Shown here in pieces: positions 1 through 6,563 of a stretch of DNA of 14,102 nucleotides (the stretch's first letter is position 1; the number at the start of each line of letters is the position of its first letter). The notes beneath the pieces were generated by a model, which saw nothing but the letters and a program-made list of their open reading frames with translations, was not told the DNA's origin and did not search any database. A program made the position numbers and the translations under genes. This stretch comes from Pseudomonadota bacterium (lineage in GTDB: Bacteria > Pseudomonadota > Gammaproteobacteria > Burkholderiales > Nitrosomonadaceae), in contig JAFEEV010000141.1 in NCBI GenBank assembly GCA_018240935.1, positions 1-14,102 on the forward strand, read 5' to 3'.

Positions 1-59
1 AGCAAACTCGAGCGGGCGCACCCGCAGGTTTAAGCGGGAACTTGAAAGACAATCGTTGA
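1..59 (+). other. Possible 3' tail of an upstream gene
   Basis: Two frames enter from the left edge and then stop. One ends at a TAA at 31-33, the other at a TGA at 57-59. The second would end 23 nt before the thioredoxin gene's ATG, a normal operon spacing. The thioredoxin frame itself is also open back to base 2, so no choice can be made on openness alone. About 18 residues are visible in the longer tail and I do not recognise them. Confidence 0.25.
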
Positions 60-69
60 ATGGAAATGC

Positions 70-75
70 AGGTGA
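70..75 (+). promoter_or_regulatory. Ribosome binding site deciding the thioredoxin start
   Basis: AGGTGA is 7 nt before ATG 83 but only 1 nt before ATG 77, so it supports the internal start at 83. Confidence 0.7.
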
Positions 76-82
76 CATGAAG

Positions 83-565
83 ATGAAATATAAATTGATC
101 GCGCTATTTTGTGTCACTGCCGTGTTGCTGAGTTTCCAGGCGCACGCATTCCAGTTTCGGGATGTGACCGGGAAAATTCACAAACTTTCGGATTACAAGG
201 GACGCTGGGTGCTCGTCAATTTCTGGGCTACCTGGTGTCCGCCTTGTCTGAAAGAAATTCCCGATTTGATTGCGCTTTATGAGCAACGCCAGGATCTGGT
301 GGTGATCGGCGTAGCGATGGATATCGACGATCCCAAAGTGGTGACGGATTTCGTACAGTCAATGTCCATACCGTACCCGATCGTGTTAGGTAACCGCAAG
401 ATTGCTTCCCAGTTGGACGAGGTTTCGCTTCTGCCCAGTACGTATTTCTTTGATCCGGAAGGAAATCCGGCGGCTCGTCAGCAGGGTCTTATTTCGCGCG
501 AGAGTATTGAACGGTTTCTTGAAACAAAATCGACTGACAACAAAGATGTCGGCCGGAAGCCCTGA
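83..565 (+). CDS. Exported TlpA/ResA-family thiol-disulfide oxidoreductase
   Basis: A periplasmic thioredoxin-fold protein of 160 aa. Residues 1-22 form a signal peptide: a short KYK start, a hydrophobic core, and AHA before the likely cleavage site. The active site WCPPC is at residues 51-55, preceded by VNFWAT. The cis-proline loop (LLPST, P118) is conserved. The WCPPC site and lack of an anticodon or redox partner domain fit the TlpA/ResA/CcmG class, which reduces periplasmic disulfides, often during cytochrome c maturation; the exact substrate is unknown. I chose ATG 83 because AGGTGA at 70-75 lies 7 nt upstream. A TTG at 56 and an ATG at 77 are in frame but lack a suitably spaced site and would add residues before the signal peptide. 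It converges with the lytic transglycosylase, 33 bp away. Confidence 0.9.
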   Translation: MKYKLIALFCVTAVLLSFQAHAFQFRDVTGKIHKLSDYKGRWVLVNFWATWCPPCLKEIPDLIALYEQRQDLVVIGVAMDIDDPKVVTDFVQSMSIPYPIVLGNRKIASQLDEVSLLPSTYFFDPEGNPAARQQGLISRESIERFLETKSTDNKDVGRKP

Positions 566-598
566 TCGATTACGCCGATTTTCCAGACGGAATAGGCT

Positions 599-1207
599 TC
601 AGCTGGAAAAATCCGGCCATGAAGCCGTGTAGCGCCATGTCGTTTGCCATTTATTGAATATCAGTTGCGGATAAGCGGCTTCGCCCAGACTGCCGTTATA
701 GCGTCCCAAAGCACGAAAATAATCGCCTTTCTCTTGATCCAAGTAATGACGCAAAATGGTGCAGCCGTAGCGCAGGTTAACGCGTAAGTGAAACAGATTG
801 TGATCCTGATGACCGATGACGCCGACCCAGAAAGGCATAACTTGCATATAGCCGCGGGCGCCTGCGTGGGATACGGCATATTTCTTAAAGCCGCTCTCAA
901 CTTGAATAATGCTCAGCACGATTTGCGGATCCAATCCGGCGCGTGTTGCTTCATAAAAAACGGTTCGCAGAAATTCTTCCCGTTCTAATGAGTCGGGTAT
1001 GTATTTTTCCAGGCGCCGGCTCATACTGACGAGCCAAGCGATGTTATCGGCAACGGCGGCATATTCGGTGTACGACACAGCCTGATCGCTGATGCCATGA
1101 AAGATGACGGTCTGTGTGCTGGCCGTCAACTGTTCATACTGGCTATTATTGGCGTGGCTGAAGCCGGACAAGAGCCCTAAGACTGAGAGATAGATTAGTT
1201 TATGCAT
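599..1207 (-). CDS. Small exported lytic transglycosylase, SLT domain
   Basis: A 202-aa murein lytic transglycosylase (family 1, Slt70-like fold) expected to cleave the MurNAc-GlcNAc bond in the periplasm. Residues 1-19 are a signal peptide ending SHA. The catalytic glutamate is E104 in VESGF (103-107). It is followed by the diagnostic block GARGYMQVMP (116-125) and by the ALGRYNGS motif (166-173), which matches the family AxxYNxG block. There is no LysM or other cell-wall binding domain and no lipobox. The ATG overlaps the end of proS by 13 bp and has no clear Shine-Dalgarno, so translation is probably coupled to proS. Pairing with proS has no obvious functional logic. Confidence 0.92.
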   Translation of the reverse strand: MHKLIYLSVLGLLSGFSHANNSQYEQLTASTQTVIFHGISDQAVSYTEYAAVADNIAWLVSMSRRLEKYIPDSLEREEFLRTVFYEATRAGLDPQIVLSIIQVESGFKKYAVSHAGARGYMQVMPFWVGVIGHQDHNLFHLRVNLRYGCTILRHYLDQEKGDYFRALGRYNGSLGEAAYPQLIFNKWQTTWRYTASWPDFSS

Positions 1208-2904
1208 AACTTGGCTGTGATCACTGAGAAAATTTCATCCATGGGAACCGTTTGTGCCGCTTGATCGTTCCGTCCCTGATATTCAACAATCGATTGCTTC
1301 AGTCCTCGTTCTCCGATAACAATCCGATGTGGAATACCGATTAATTCCATGTCGGCGAACATGACGCCGGGGCGCTCGTCGCGATCGTCCAAAAGCACCT
1401 CGATGCGGGCTTCGGTGAGTTGCCGGTAAAGTTTCTCCACCGCCTCTCTGACGAGCGTGCTTTTTTGCAATCCGATCGGCACGATCGCTAACTGAAAAGG
1501 CGCGATGGCATCCGGGAAAATGATGCCGTGCTCATCGTGATTTTGCTCGATGGCGGCCGCAACAATGCGCGAAATGCCGATGCCATAGCAACCCATTTCC
1601 ATATTTCTAGTTTGACCTGTTTCGTCGAGATAGCTGGCTTTCATCATTTCCGAATATTTGGTGCGTAACTGGAAAATATGACCGACCTCGATTCCACGGC
1701 AAATTTCCAGTTTACCTTTGCCGTCCGGCGAGTCATCTCCTGAGACAACGTTACGGATATCAAAAACATGATCCGGCAGCTTGAGATCGCGGGCAAAATT
1801 CACCTGGGTCAAGTGAAAACCTTCTTCATTTGCGCCGCATACGAAATTACTCATGTTCATGACGGCTTGATCGGCAATCACGCAAGTTGGCAAACCGACG
1901 GGGCCGATGTACCCGGGGACTGTACCCGTTTCGCGTAGAATATCCTCTTCGCTGGCCATCTGAAAGGCCGATAAAAAGGGTATTTTTCTCACTTTTAGCT
2001 CGTTGAGCTGGTGATCACCGCGCAGCAGCAATAAGAATAATTGGTTATTGGCTTTGACTGCTAAGGTTTTGACAGTTTGTTGCACGGGGACTTGCAAAAA
2101 ACCGGCAACCTCGGCGCAGGTTTTTTTACCGGGAGTAGCGATTTTTTGCATATCACCATCCGGTGCGCTCCGCTCCTGAGGCGTGAACAGAGATTGCGCC
2201 AATTCGATATTGGCGGCGTAATCCGAATCAGGGCAAAACGCGATAGCGTCTTCGCCCGAGTCCGCCAGTACATGAAATTCATGCGAACCGCTGCCGCCGA
2301 TGGCGCCGGTATCGGCGGCGACGGCACGGAATTTCAGCCCAAGCCGGGTGAAAATGCGGCTGTAGGTTTCATACATGCGCTGGTAGGTTTGCATCAAACT
2401 GTTTTCATCGGTATGGAAAGAATAAGCATCCTTCATGACGAATTCGCGCGCGCGCATGACACCGAAACGCGGCCGGATTTCGTCGCGGAATTTTGTTTGA
2501 ATCTGATAGAAGTTCAGCGGTAACTGACGGTAACTTTTGATTTCCTTGCGTGCAATATCGGTGATGATTTCTTCGTGCGTGGGGCCGAAACAGAAATCGT
2601 GCTCATGACGATCCTTGATTTTTAACATTTGCGGCCCGAAAACTTCCCAGCGCCCAGTTTCTTGCCATAATTCGGCAGGATGAATAGCAGGCATAAGGAC
2701 TTCGATGGCGCCGCTTTTATTCATTTCTTCACGCACGATGCTCTCAATTTTCCGTAATACCCGCAGACCTAACGGCATCCAGGTATATAATCCGCTGCCT
2801 AAACGCTTGATGAGCCCGGCGCGCAGCATGAGCTTGTGGCTGACAAGCTCCGCTTCGGCGGGGGCTTCCTTGAGGGTCGAAATAAAGAATTGCGAGACGC
2901 GCAT
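1195..2904 (-). CDS. proS: Prolyl-tRNA synthetase, bacterial type with editing domain
   Basis: Class II aminoacyl-tRNA synthetase charging tRNA-Pro, cytoplasmic, 569 aa, close to the 572 aa of E. coli ProS. The catalytic core shows GPTHEE (107-112), motif 2 FRDEIRPR (139-146) with REFVMKDAYSFH (153-164), and motif 3 GCYGIGISR (438-446). Between motifs 2 and 3 lies the YbaK-like editing insertion (about 224-405), with the editing lysine K279 in QTVKT and the GYIGP segment (331-335). This places it in the full bacterial type that hydrolyses Ala-tRNA-Pro. The C-terminal anticodon-binding domain runs from about 470. GGAA lies about 7 nt before the ATG. It is divergent from rppH and overlaps the downstream transglycosylase gene. 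Confidence 0.98.
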   Translation of the reverse strand: MRVSQFFISTLKEAPAEAELVSHKLMLRAGLIKRLGSGLYTWMPLGLRVLRKIESIVREEMNKSGAIEVLMPAIHPAELWQETGRWEVFGPQMLKIKDRHEHDFCFGPTHEEIITDIARKEIKSYRQLPLNFYQIQTKFRDEIRPRFGVMRAREFVMKDAYSFHTDENSLMQTYQRMYETYSRIFTRLGLKFRAVAADTGAIGGSGSHEFHVLADSGEDAIAFCPDSDYAANIELAQSLFTPQERSAPDGDMQKIATPGKKTCAEVAGFLQVPVQQTVKTLAVKANNQLFLLLLRGDHQLNELKVRKIPFLSAFQMASEEDILRETGTVPGYIGPVGLPTCVIADQAVMNMSNFVCGANEEGFHLTQVNFARDLKLPDHVFDIRNVVSGDDSPDGKGKLEICRGIEVGHIFQLRTKYSEMMKASYLDETGQTRNMEMGCYGIGISRIVAAAIEQNHDEHGIIFPDAIAPFQLAIVPIGLQKSTLVREAVEKLYRQLTEARIEVLLDDRDERPGVMFADMELIGIPHRIVIGERGLKQSIVEYQGRNDQAAQTVPMDEIFSVITAKLCIN

Positions 2905-2954
2905 GAAGTAATTCCATTAATAATAAAAATAATGGCAATTTTACCTTGAAATAC

Positions 2955-2983
2955 TTGGTTAAGTGGGGATAAGTCCCTATATA
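2955..2983 (+). promoter_or_regulatory. Candidate sigma70 promoter for rppH
   Basis: TTGGTT (2955-2960), a 17-nt spacer, then TATATA (2978-2983). Transcription would start near 2990 and give a leader of about 127 nt. The spacer contains a short GGGA/TCCC inverted repeat with a TAAG loop, which could be an operator. Seen by eye only. Confidence 0.5.
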
Positions 2984-3012
2984 AAGCAAACAGAATTTGA
3001 TTTATTCAGACA

Positions 3013-3106
3013 GGTGGAAATTTTATAAGAGGTGGATTTTTATTCTATGGATACTTTCAATCTACAGAAAAGTGTGAAAAAATCCACCCATTTGATGGGT
3101 CAAATG
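3013..3106 (+). promoter_or_regulatory. Structured 5' leader of rppH with competing hairpins
   Basis: Three stems can be drawn. Stem A pairs GGTGGATTTTT (3031-3041) with AAAAATCCACC (3078-3088), 11 perfect pairs. Stem B pairs ACCCAT (3086-3091) with ATGGGT (3095-3100), 6 pairs. Stem C pairs CATTTGA (3089-3095) with TCAAATG (3100-3106), 7 pairs and a TGGG loop. B overlaps both A and C, while A and C fit together. A near copy of the left arm of A, GGTGGAAATTTT, lies at 3013-3024 and could compete for the same right arm. Stem C ends 10 nt before the ATG, and the only Shine-Dalgarno-like bases (GAG, 3106-3108) touch its arm. No known riboswitch class is recognised. Confidence 0.4.
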
Positions 3107-3116
3107 AGTATTCCGT

Positions 3117-3698
3117 ATGATTGACCGAAATGGATATCGCCCCAATGTTGGAATTATCCTCTTGAATTCAAAAAATGAGGTCTTCTGGGGCAAGCGTATT
3201 AAGCAGAATTCTTGGCAATTTCCGCAGGGTGGCATTAAGTCGGGAGAGAGTCCCGAGCAAGCTATGTATCGGGAATTAAGCGAAGAGATCGGATTGCGTC
3301 CAAATCATGTGGAGATTGTTGGGCGCACACGTGATTGGTTGCGTTATGAAGTTCCGGATCGCTGGATCCGGCGGGAATGGCGCGGAAATTACAAGGGGCA
3401 AAAACAAATTTGGTATTTGTTGCGCTTGATCGGGCGCGATAGTGATGTTTCATTACGCCGGAGTACGCATCCTGAATTTGATGCTTGGCGCTGGAATCAA
3501 TACTGGGTTGAATTGGATTCGGTTGTCGAATTCAAGCGTAAAGTATATAAGCAAGCTCTGACCGAGTTGTCACGCTTGTTAAAAACTGATCCTTGTCAGA
3601 ATATCGGGGTAGGTTACGACCAAAAGAATCTGATCAATGAGACCAAGGATATTATTCTGGTTGATCAACTGGAAGTAATGAGTAACTCAAAAGTTTGA
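3117..3698 (+). CDS. rppH: RNA pyrophosphohydrolase (Nudix)
   Basis: RppH/NudH removes pyrophosphate from the 5' triphosphate end of mRNA and so starts 5'-end-dependent decay. The protein has 193 aa, against about 176 in E. coli. It opens with the family start MIDRNGYRPNVGI, which fixes ATG 3117. The Nudix box runs from G38 to L60, with E44, R52 and the metal-binding glutamates E53, E56 and E57. FPQGG (35-39) and the downstream WR..YKGQKQIWYLL segment are typical of RppH rather than other Nudix enzymes. The last 35 or so residues are unlike the core and of unknown use. It stands alone, divergent from proS, and has no strong ribosome binding site; the structured leader may set its translation. 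Confidence 0.95.
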   Translation: MIDRNGYRPNVGIILLNSKNEVFWGKRIKQNSWQFPQGGIKSGESPEQAMYRELSEEIGLRPNHVEIVGRTRDWLRYEVPDRWIRREWRGNYKGQKQIWYLLRLIGRDSDVSLRRSTHPEFDAWRWNQYWVELDSVVEFKRKVYKQALTELSRLLKTDPCQNIGVGYDQKNLINETKDIILVDQLEVMSNSKV

Positions 3699-3735
3699 AA
3701 AGTTTTAAGCTGCTCTGCAAATCGACAATGCGGGG

Positions 3736-3763
3736 TTGAATCACTCTGCTGCGTTTTTACAAA
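3736..3763 (+). promoter_or_regulatory. Weak candidate promoter for the cytochrome c peroxidase gene
   Basis: TTGAAT (3736-3741), a 16-nt spacer and TACAAA (3758-3763). Transcription would start near 3770, upstream of the CGGCTG hairpin. Low confidence. Confidence 0.3.
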
Positions 3764-3795
3764 TTCCCGTTTGTGGGTGTTTCATCAGGCGTAAT

Positions 3796-3820
3796 CGGCT
3801 GCGCCATAACAGCCGTTTTT
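3796..3820 (+). terminator. Intrinsic terminator or attenuator between rppH and the peroxidase gene
   Basis: CGGCTG (3796-3801), an 8-nt loop, CAGCCG (3810-3815), then five T (3816-3820). It has the shape of a rho-independent terminator. Only 22 nt separate it from the peroxidase ATG, too little for a promoter, so it must lie inside that gene's leader if the gene has its own promoter. Confidence 0.55.
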
Positions 3821-3842
3821 AATTTACTTAGGGAGAATACCG

Positions 3843-4835
3843 ATGAAGATGCGTACACTGGTTGCGTCACTGTTATCGATTGGCACTCTTGTCACTTCGA
3901 TGGCTGTTTCGGCCAATGAACCTATCCAGCCCATTAAAGCCGCTAAAGTAGCAAATGCTGATATGGTTGAACTGGGTAAGATGTTATTTTTTGATCCCCG
4001 CCTGTCAAAGTCAGGATTCATTTCTTGTAATTCTTGCCATAACTTAAGCATGGGTGGAACGGATAATATTCCAACTTCGATAGGTCATGCGTGGCAGCAA
4101 GGACCAATCAATGCGCCGACTGTATTGAATGCCAGCATGAATTTGGCGCAATTCTGGGATGGCCGTGCTAAGGATTTAAAAGAGCAAGCCGGCGGACCAA
4201 TTGCAAATCCGGGCGAGATGGCTTCAACGCATAAAGCTGCCGTTGAAGTATTACAATCAATCCCGCAGTATCGCGCCCATTTCCAAAAAGCATTTGGCAC
4301 GGATCAAGTTGATATTGACCGGGTGACCACGGCAATCGCTGCGTTTGAAGAAACCTTGGTAACCCCAGGTTCACGCTTCGATAAATGGCTGGAAGGCGAC
4401 AAAAAAGCACTTACTCCCCAGGAAGTCGAAGGTTACGAATTATTCAAGAGCAGCGGTTGCTCGGGATGCCATAACGGTCCTGCTGTCGGAGGTGCACTTT
4501 ATCAAAAATTCGGCGTATATCACCCCTACAAAACAAATAGTAAGATAGAAGGTAGAAAAGCTGTAACCGGCAAAGATACCGATTTAAACGTTTTTAAAGT
4601 ACCAACCTTGCGCAATATTGAATTGACTTATCCGTATTTTCATGACGGTGCAGTCACAACATTGGAAGATGCTGTTAAAACGATGGGTAAGCTTCAGTTA
4701 GATCGTGATTTTAATAAGAAGGAAATCGACAGCATCGTTGCTTTCTTAAAATCATTAACAGGTGAACAACCGGACTTTAAGTTGCCAATTCTACCGCCTT
4801 CCAACAATAATACGCCAAAGCCAGCGCCGTTCTAA
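3843..4835 (+). CDS. Di-heme cytochrome c peroxidase, periplasmic
   Basis: Bacterial CcpA/MauG-superfamily peroxidase reducing H2O2 to water with electrons from a soluble cytochrome c. 330 aa. The signal peptide ends near A24 (MAVSA before NEPIQ). Heme sites are CNSCH (62-66, low-potential peroxidatic heme) and CSGCH (206-210, high-potential heme). The family block NPGEMA (122-127) carries the likely catalytic glutamate E125. M281 in KTMGKLQ is in the position of the high-potential heme methionine ligand, after FHDGAV (266-271). The C-terminal tail is proline and asparagine rich. The Nitrosomonas europaea homologue is known to be active without prior reduction; whether this one is cannot be read from sequence. 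A strong Shine-Dalgarno AGGGAGA sits 6 nt before the ATG. The gene is followed by a 274-bp gap before hfq. Confidence 0.95.
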   Translation: MKMRTLVASLLSIGTLVTSMAVSANEPIQPIKAAKVANADMVELGKMLFFDPRLSKSGFISCNSCHNLSMGGTDNIPTSIGHAWQQGPINAPTVLNASMNLAQFWDGRAKDLKEQAGGPIANPGEMASTHKAAVEVLQSIPQYRAHFQKAFGTDQVDIDRVTTAIAAFEETLVTPGSRFDKWLEGDKKALTPQEVEGYELFKSSGCSGCHNGPAVGGALYQKFGVYHPYKTNSKIEGRKAVTGKDTDLNVFKVPTLRNIELTYPYFHDGAVTTLEDAVKTMGKLQLDRDFNKKEIDSIVAFLKSLTGEQPDFKLPILPPSNNNTPKPAPF

Positions 4836-4842
4836 TATTTTT

Positions 4843-4868
4843 GATCGCTATAATGGAAATCAGCGATC
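4843..4868 (+). terminator. Inverted repeat after the peroxidase gene, weak terminator candidate
   Basis: GATCGCT (4843-4849) and AGCGATC (4862-4868) form a perfect 7-bp stem with a 12-nt loop, 7 nt after the peroxidase stop. It is followed only by TTGCTATT, not a clean T run, so termination is possible but not shown. Confidence 0.35.
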
Positions 4869-4897
4869 TTGCTATTGAGACAAAGCGAGGAATAGAA

Positions 4898-4966
4898 ATG
4901 CAGGCATTCGGATATTGCAACAATAAACCGGATGCCTGTAAAGCTTATAATTCTGGTGTATGCTAG
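4898..4966 (+). CDS. Putative 22-aa cysteine-containing microprotein
   Basis: A short ORF between the peroxidase gene and hfq. ATG 4898 is preceded by GAGGA (4887-4891) with a 6-nt spacer, a better ribosome binding site than several recognised genes here have. The frame runs 22 codons to TAG at 4964-4966. The peptide starts MQAFGY, then has C7, an NNKPDA stretch, C14, a KAYNSG stretch, and ends with C22 as its last residue. There is no hydrophobic segment. An 11-bp inverted repeat lies inside the ORF, right after the start codon. I recognise no family. It could be a real small protein, a leader peptide for the hfq operon, or chance. No maturation enzyme gene lies nearby. Confidence 0.4.
   Translation: MQAFGYCNNKPDACKAYNSGVC
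4901..4938 (+). repeat. 11-bp inverted repeat inside the mini-ORF
   Basis: CAGGCATTCGG (4901-4911) and CCGGATGCCTG (4928-4938) pair over 11 positions with one G-T wobble and a 16-nt loop. It starts at the second codon of the mini-ORF. There is no T run after it, so it is not a standard terminator. A perfect TATAAT follows at 4946-4951, without a recognisable -35 at the right distance. Confidence 0.5.
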
Positions 4967-5109
4967 TTTTGATGGCGTGAGAGATTGAGGCTGCGGGTTA
5001 ATTTAATATGACGGTTCTGCTGCATAAGTGCAATCAAGTATGGATTTGCATTTAAAAATGAAGTAGAGTCACTAATCCAAGAACTAATAATTAGAATAGG
5101 GAGTTACCT
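4967..5109 (+). other. Leader region of hfq, no clear promoter
   Basis: AT-rich and gene-free. The hfq promoter should lie here or further upstream, but I find no convincing -35/-10 pair. The nearest is TTGCAT (5046-5051) with no good -10 at 17 nt. The Shine-Dalgarno GGGAG (5099-5103) precedes ATG 5110. Confidence 0.4.
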
Positions 5110-5355
5110 ATGGGTAACAAGGGCCAGTTATTACAGGATCCATTTTTAAATATATTGCGGAAAGAACATATTCCGGTATCGATCTATTTGGTGAATGGTA
5201 TTAAATTGCAAGGACAAATTGATTCATTTGATCAGTATGTGGTGCTGCTAAAAAACTCGGTTACACAAATGGTTTACAAACATGCAATTTCCACTGTAGT
5301 ACCAGCGAGGGCCGTTACTATTCCTATCGAAACGACGGATACACGTGATACCTGA
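5110..5355 (+). CDS. hfq: RNA chaperone Hfq
   Basis: Sm-like hexameric chaperone that pairs small RNAs with mRNAs. 81 aa, with a short C-terminal tail. The Sm1 core includes NGIKLQGQI (29-37) and the Sm2 motif is YKHAIST (56-62). The proximal-face uridine-binding residues corresponding to E. coli Q8, D9, F42, K56 and H57 are Q9, D10, Y43, K57 and H58. The rim patch reads RKEH (17-20) instead of the RRER of enterics, which is usual in betaproteobacteria. It has a good Shine-Dalgarno and its TGA overlaps the hflX ATG by one base, so the two are translationally coupled. In many betaproteobacteria der lies upstream; here a peroxidase gene does. Confidence 0.98.
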   Translation: MGNKGQLLQDPFLNILRKEHIPVSIYLVNGIKLQGQIDSFDQYVVLLKNSVTQMVYKHAISTVVPARAVTIPIETTDTRDT

Positions 5356-6530
5356 TGTTTCAATCGGGTATGGATAAATCAAGTGCCGCTGATGCAGCCA
5401 TACTCGTTAGCGTTGATTTTGGCAGCAGTACCTATGCAGAAAGCCTGTATGAATTGCAACAACTCGCTATCAGCGCAAAACTTCAAGTTGCAGCAATTAT
5501 AGAAGGAAAACGTTCGCGTCCGGATCCAACCACTTTCATCGGTAGTGGTAAGGTTGATGAGATTTCGCAACTGATTTCACAGCATAAAGCTTCTATCATC
5601 ATCTTCAATCATGATTTATCCCCGGCGCAACAGCGTAATTTATCGTTGCGGTTAAATTGTAATGTCATAGATCGCACCAGCTTGATTCTGGATATTTTTG
5701 CGCAGCGTGCGAAGAGTCACGAAGGAAAATTACAGGTTGAGCTTGCTCAGCTTGAGCACTTGGCTACTCGCCTGGTGCGCGGCTGGACTCATCTTGAGAG
5801 GCAAAAGGGCGGTATTGGTTTGCGCGGTCCGGGTGAAACCCAATTGGAAACAGATCGCCGCTTGATCAGGAAACGAGTTAAGTTACTCAAAGAGAGACTT
5901 GCAACGCTTCAGCGTCAGCGTACTATCCAAAGGCGTTCAAGGCAACGCACCAATGTGTTGTCGGTATCGATTGTTGGTTATACCAATGCCGGGAAATCAA
6001 CTTTGTTTAATAAATTGACACGTGCGCAAACATACGCTGCCGATCAGCTGTTTGCCACATTGGATACTACGACGCGTAAATTATTTCTTGCCGAAGGCGT
6101 GTCGGTCGTCATTTCGGATACCGTGGGATTCATTCGCGAATTGCCCCATACGCTGGTTGCAGCATTTCGCGCGACACTGGAAGAAACTGTGCAAGCCGAT
6201 GTGTTGCTTCATGTCGTTGACGCCAGTAATCCTAATCGTGACGAACAAATTGAAGAAGTGAATAAAATTCTAAAAGAGATTGGTGCCGACGATATCCCGC
6301 AGATTTTAATTTTGAATAAGATTGACCTGACCGACTTAGCGGCAGGCAGTAAAGGTTGCGTGCGTGATGAATATGATAGAATATCGCTCATTCGTTTAAG
6401 TGCTAAAACAGGGGAAGGGATAGAGTTTGTAAGGCAGGCATTGACAGAAGCAATGGTAGAGAAATCGAAGAAACTGAATGAAGAATCTACAGATATTCCG
6501 AAAATAATTGGTGATTGTGCTCCGGTATAG
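5355..6530 (+). CDS. hflX: Ribosome-associated GTPase HflX
   Basis: GTPase that splits stalled 70S ribosomes, mainly under heat or other stress. 391 aa. The N-terminal HflX domain carries GSGKVDEI (63-70) and the glycine-rich linker GGIGLRGPGETQLE (152-165). It is followed by a basic coiled-coil stretch (170-200). The G domain has G1 GYTNAGKST (208-216), G3 DTVGF (255-259), G4 NKID (321-324) and G5 SAKTGEG (349-355). The C-terminal tail is short. The start at 5355 shares its A with the hfq stop. An in-frame ATG at 5370 would remove five residues and cannot be excluded. It belongs to the hfq-hflX-hflK-hflC operon. Confidence 0.97.
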   Translation: MFQSGMDKSSAADAAILVSVDFGSSTYAESLYELQQLAISAKLQVAAIIEGKRSRPDPTTFIGSGKVDEISQLISQHKASIIIFNHDLSPAQQRNLSLRLNCNVIDRTSLILDIFAQRAKSHEGKLQVELAQLEHLATRLVRGWTHLERQKGGIGLRGPGETQLETDRRLIRKRVKLLKERLATLQRQRTIQRRSRQRTNVLSVSIVGYTNAGKSTLFNKLTRAQTYAADQLFATLDTTTRKLFLAEGVSVVISDTVGFIRELPHTLVAAFRATLEETVQADVLLHVVDASNPNRDEQIEEVNKILKEIGADDIPQILILNKIDLTDLAAGSKGCVRDEYDRISLIRLSAKTGEGIEFVRQALTEAMVEKSKKLNEESTDIPKIIGDCAPV

Positions 6531-6563
6531 GAATTTTTTTGAACGAACAAGACAGGAATTATT

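Noticed and set aside
2077..2523. 148-codon plus-strand ORF antisense to proS
   Set aside because: It lies wholly inside proS, whose conserved motifs fix the coding strand. The antisense protein shows no recognisable motif.
4946..4951. Perfect TATAAT as an hfq promoter
   Set aside because: No acceptable -35 hexamer at 16-18 nt and no extended -10 TG, and it lies within the mini-ORF frame; left as a note only.
4973..4997. Possible sigma54 site upstream of hfq
   Set aside because: GG is present but the GC at the required distance is not.
5008..5055. 15-codon ORF between the mini-ORF and hfq
   Set aside because: No well-placed ribosome binding site and no notable composition beyond two cysteines.
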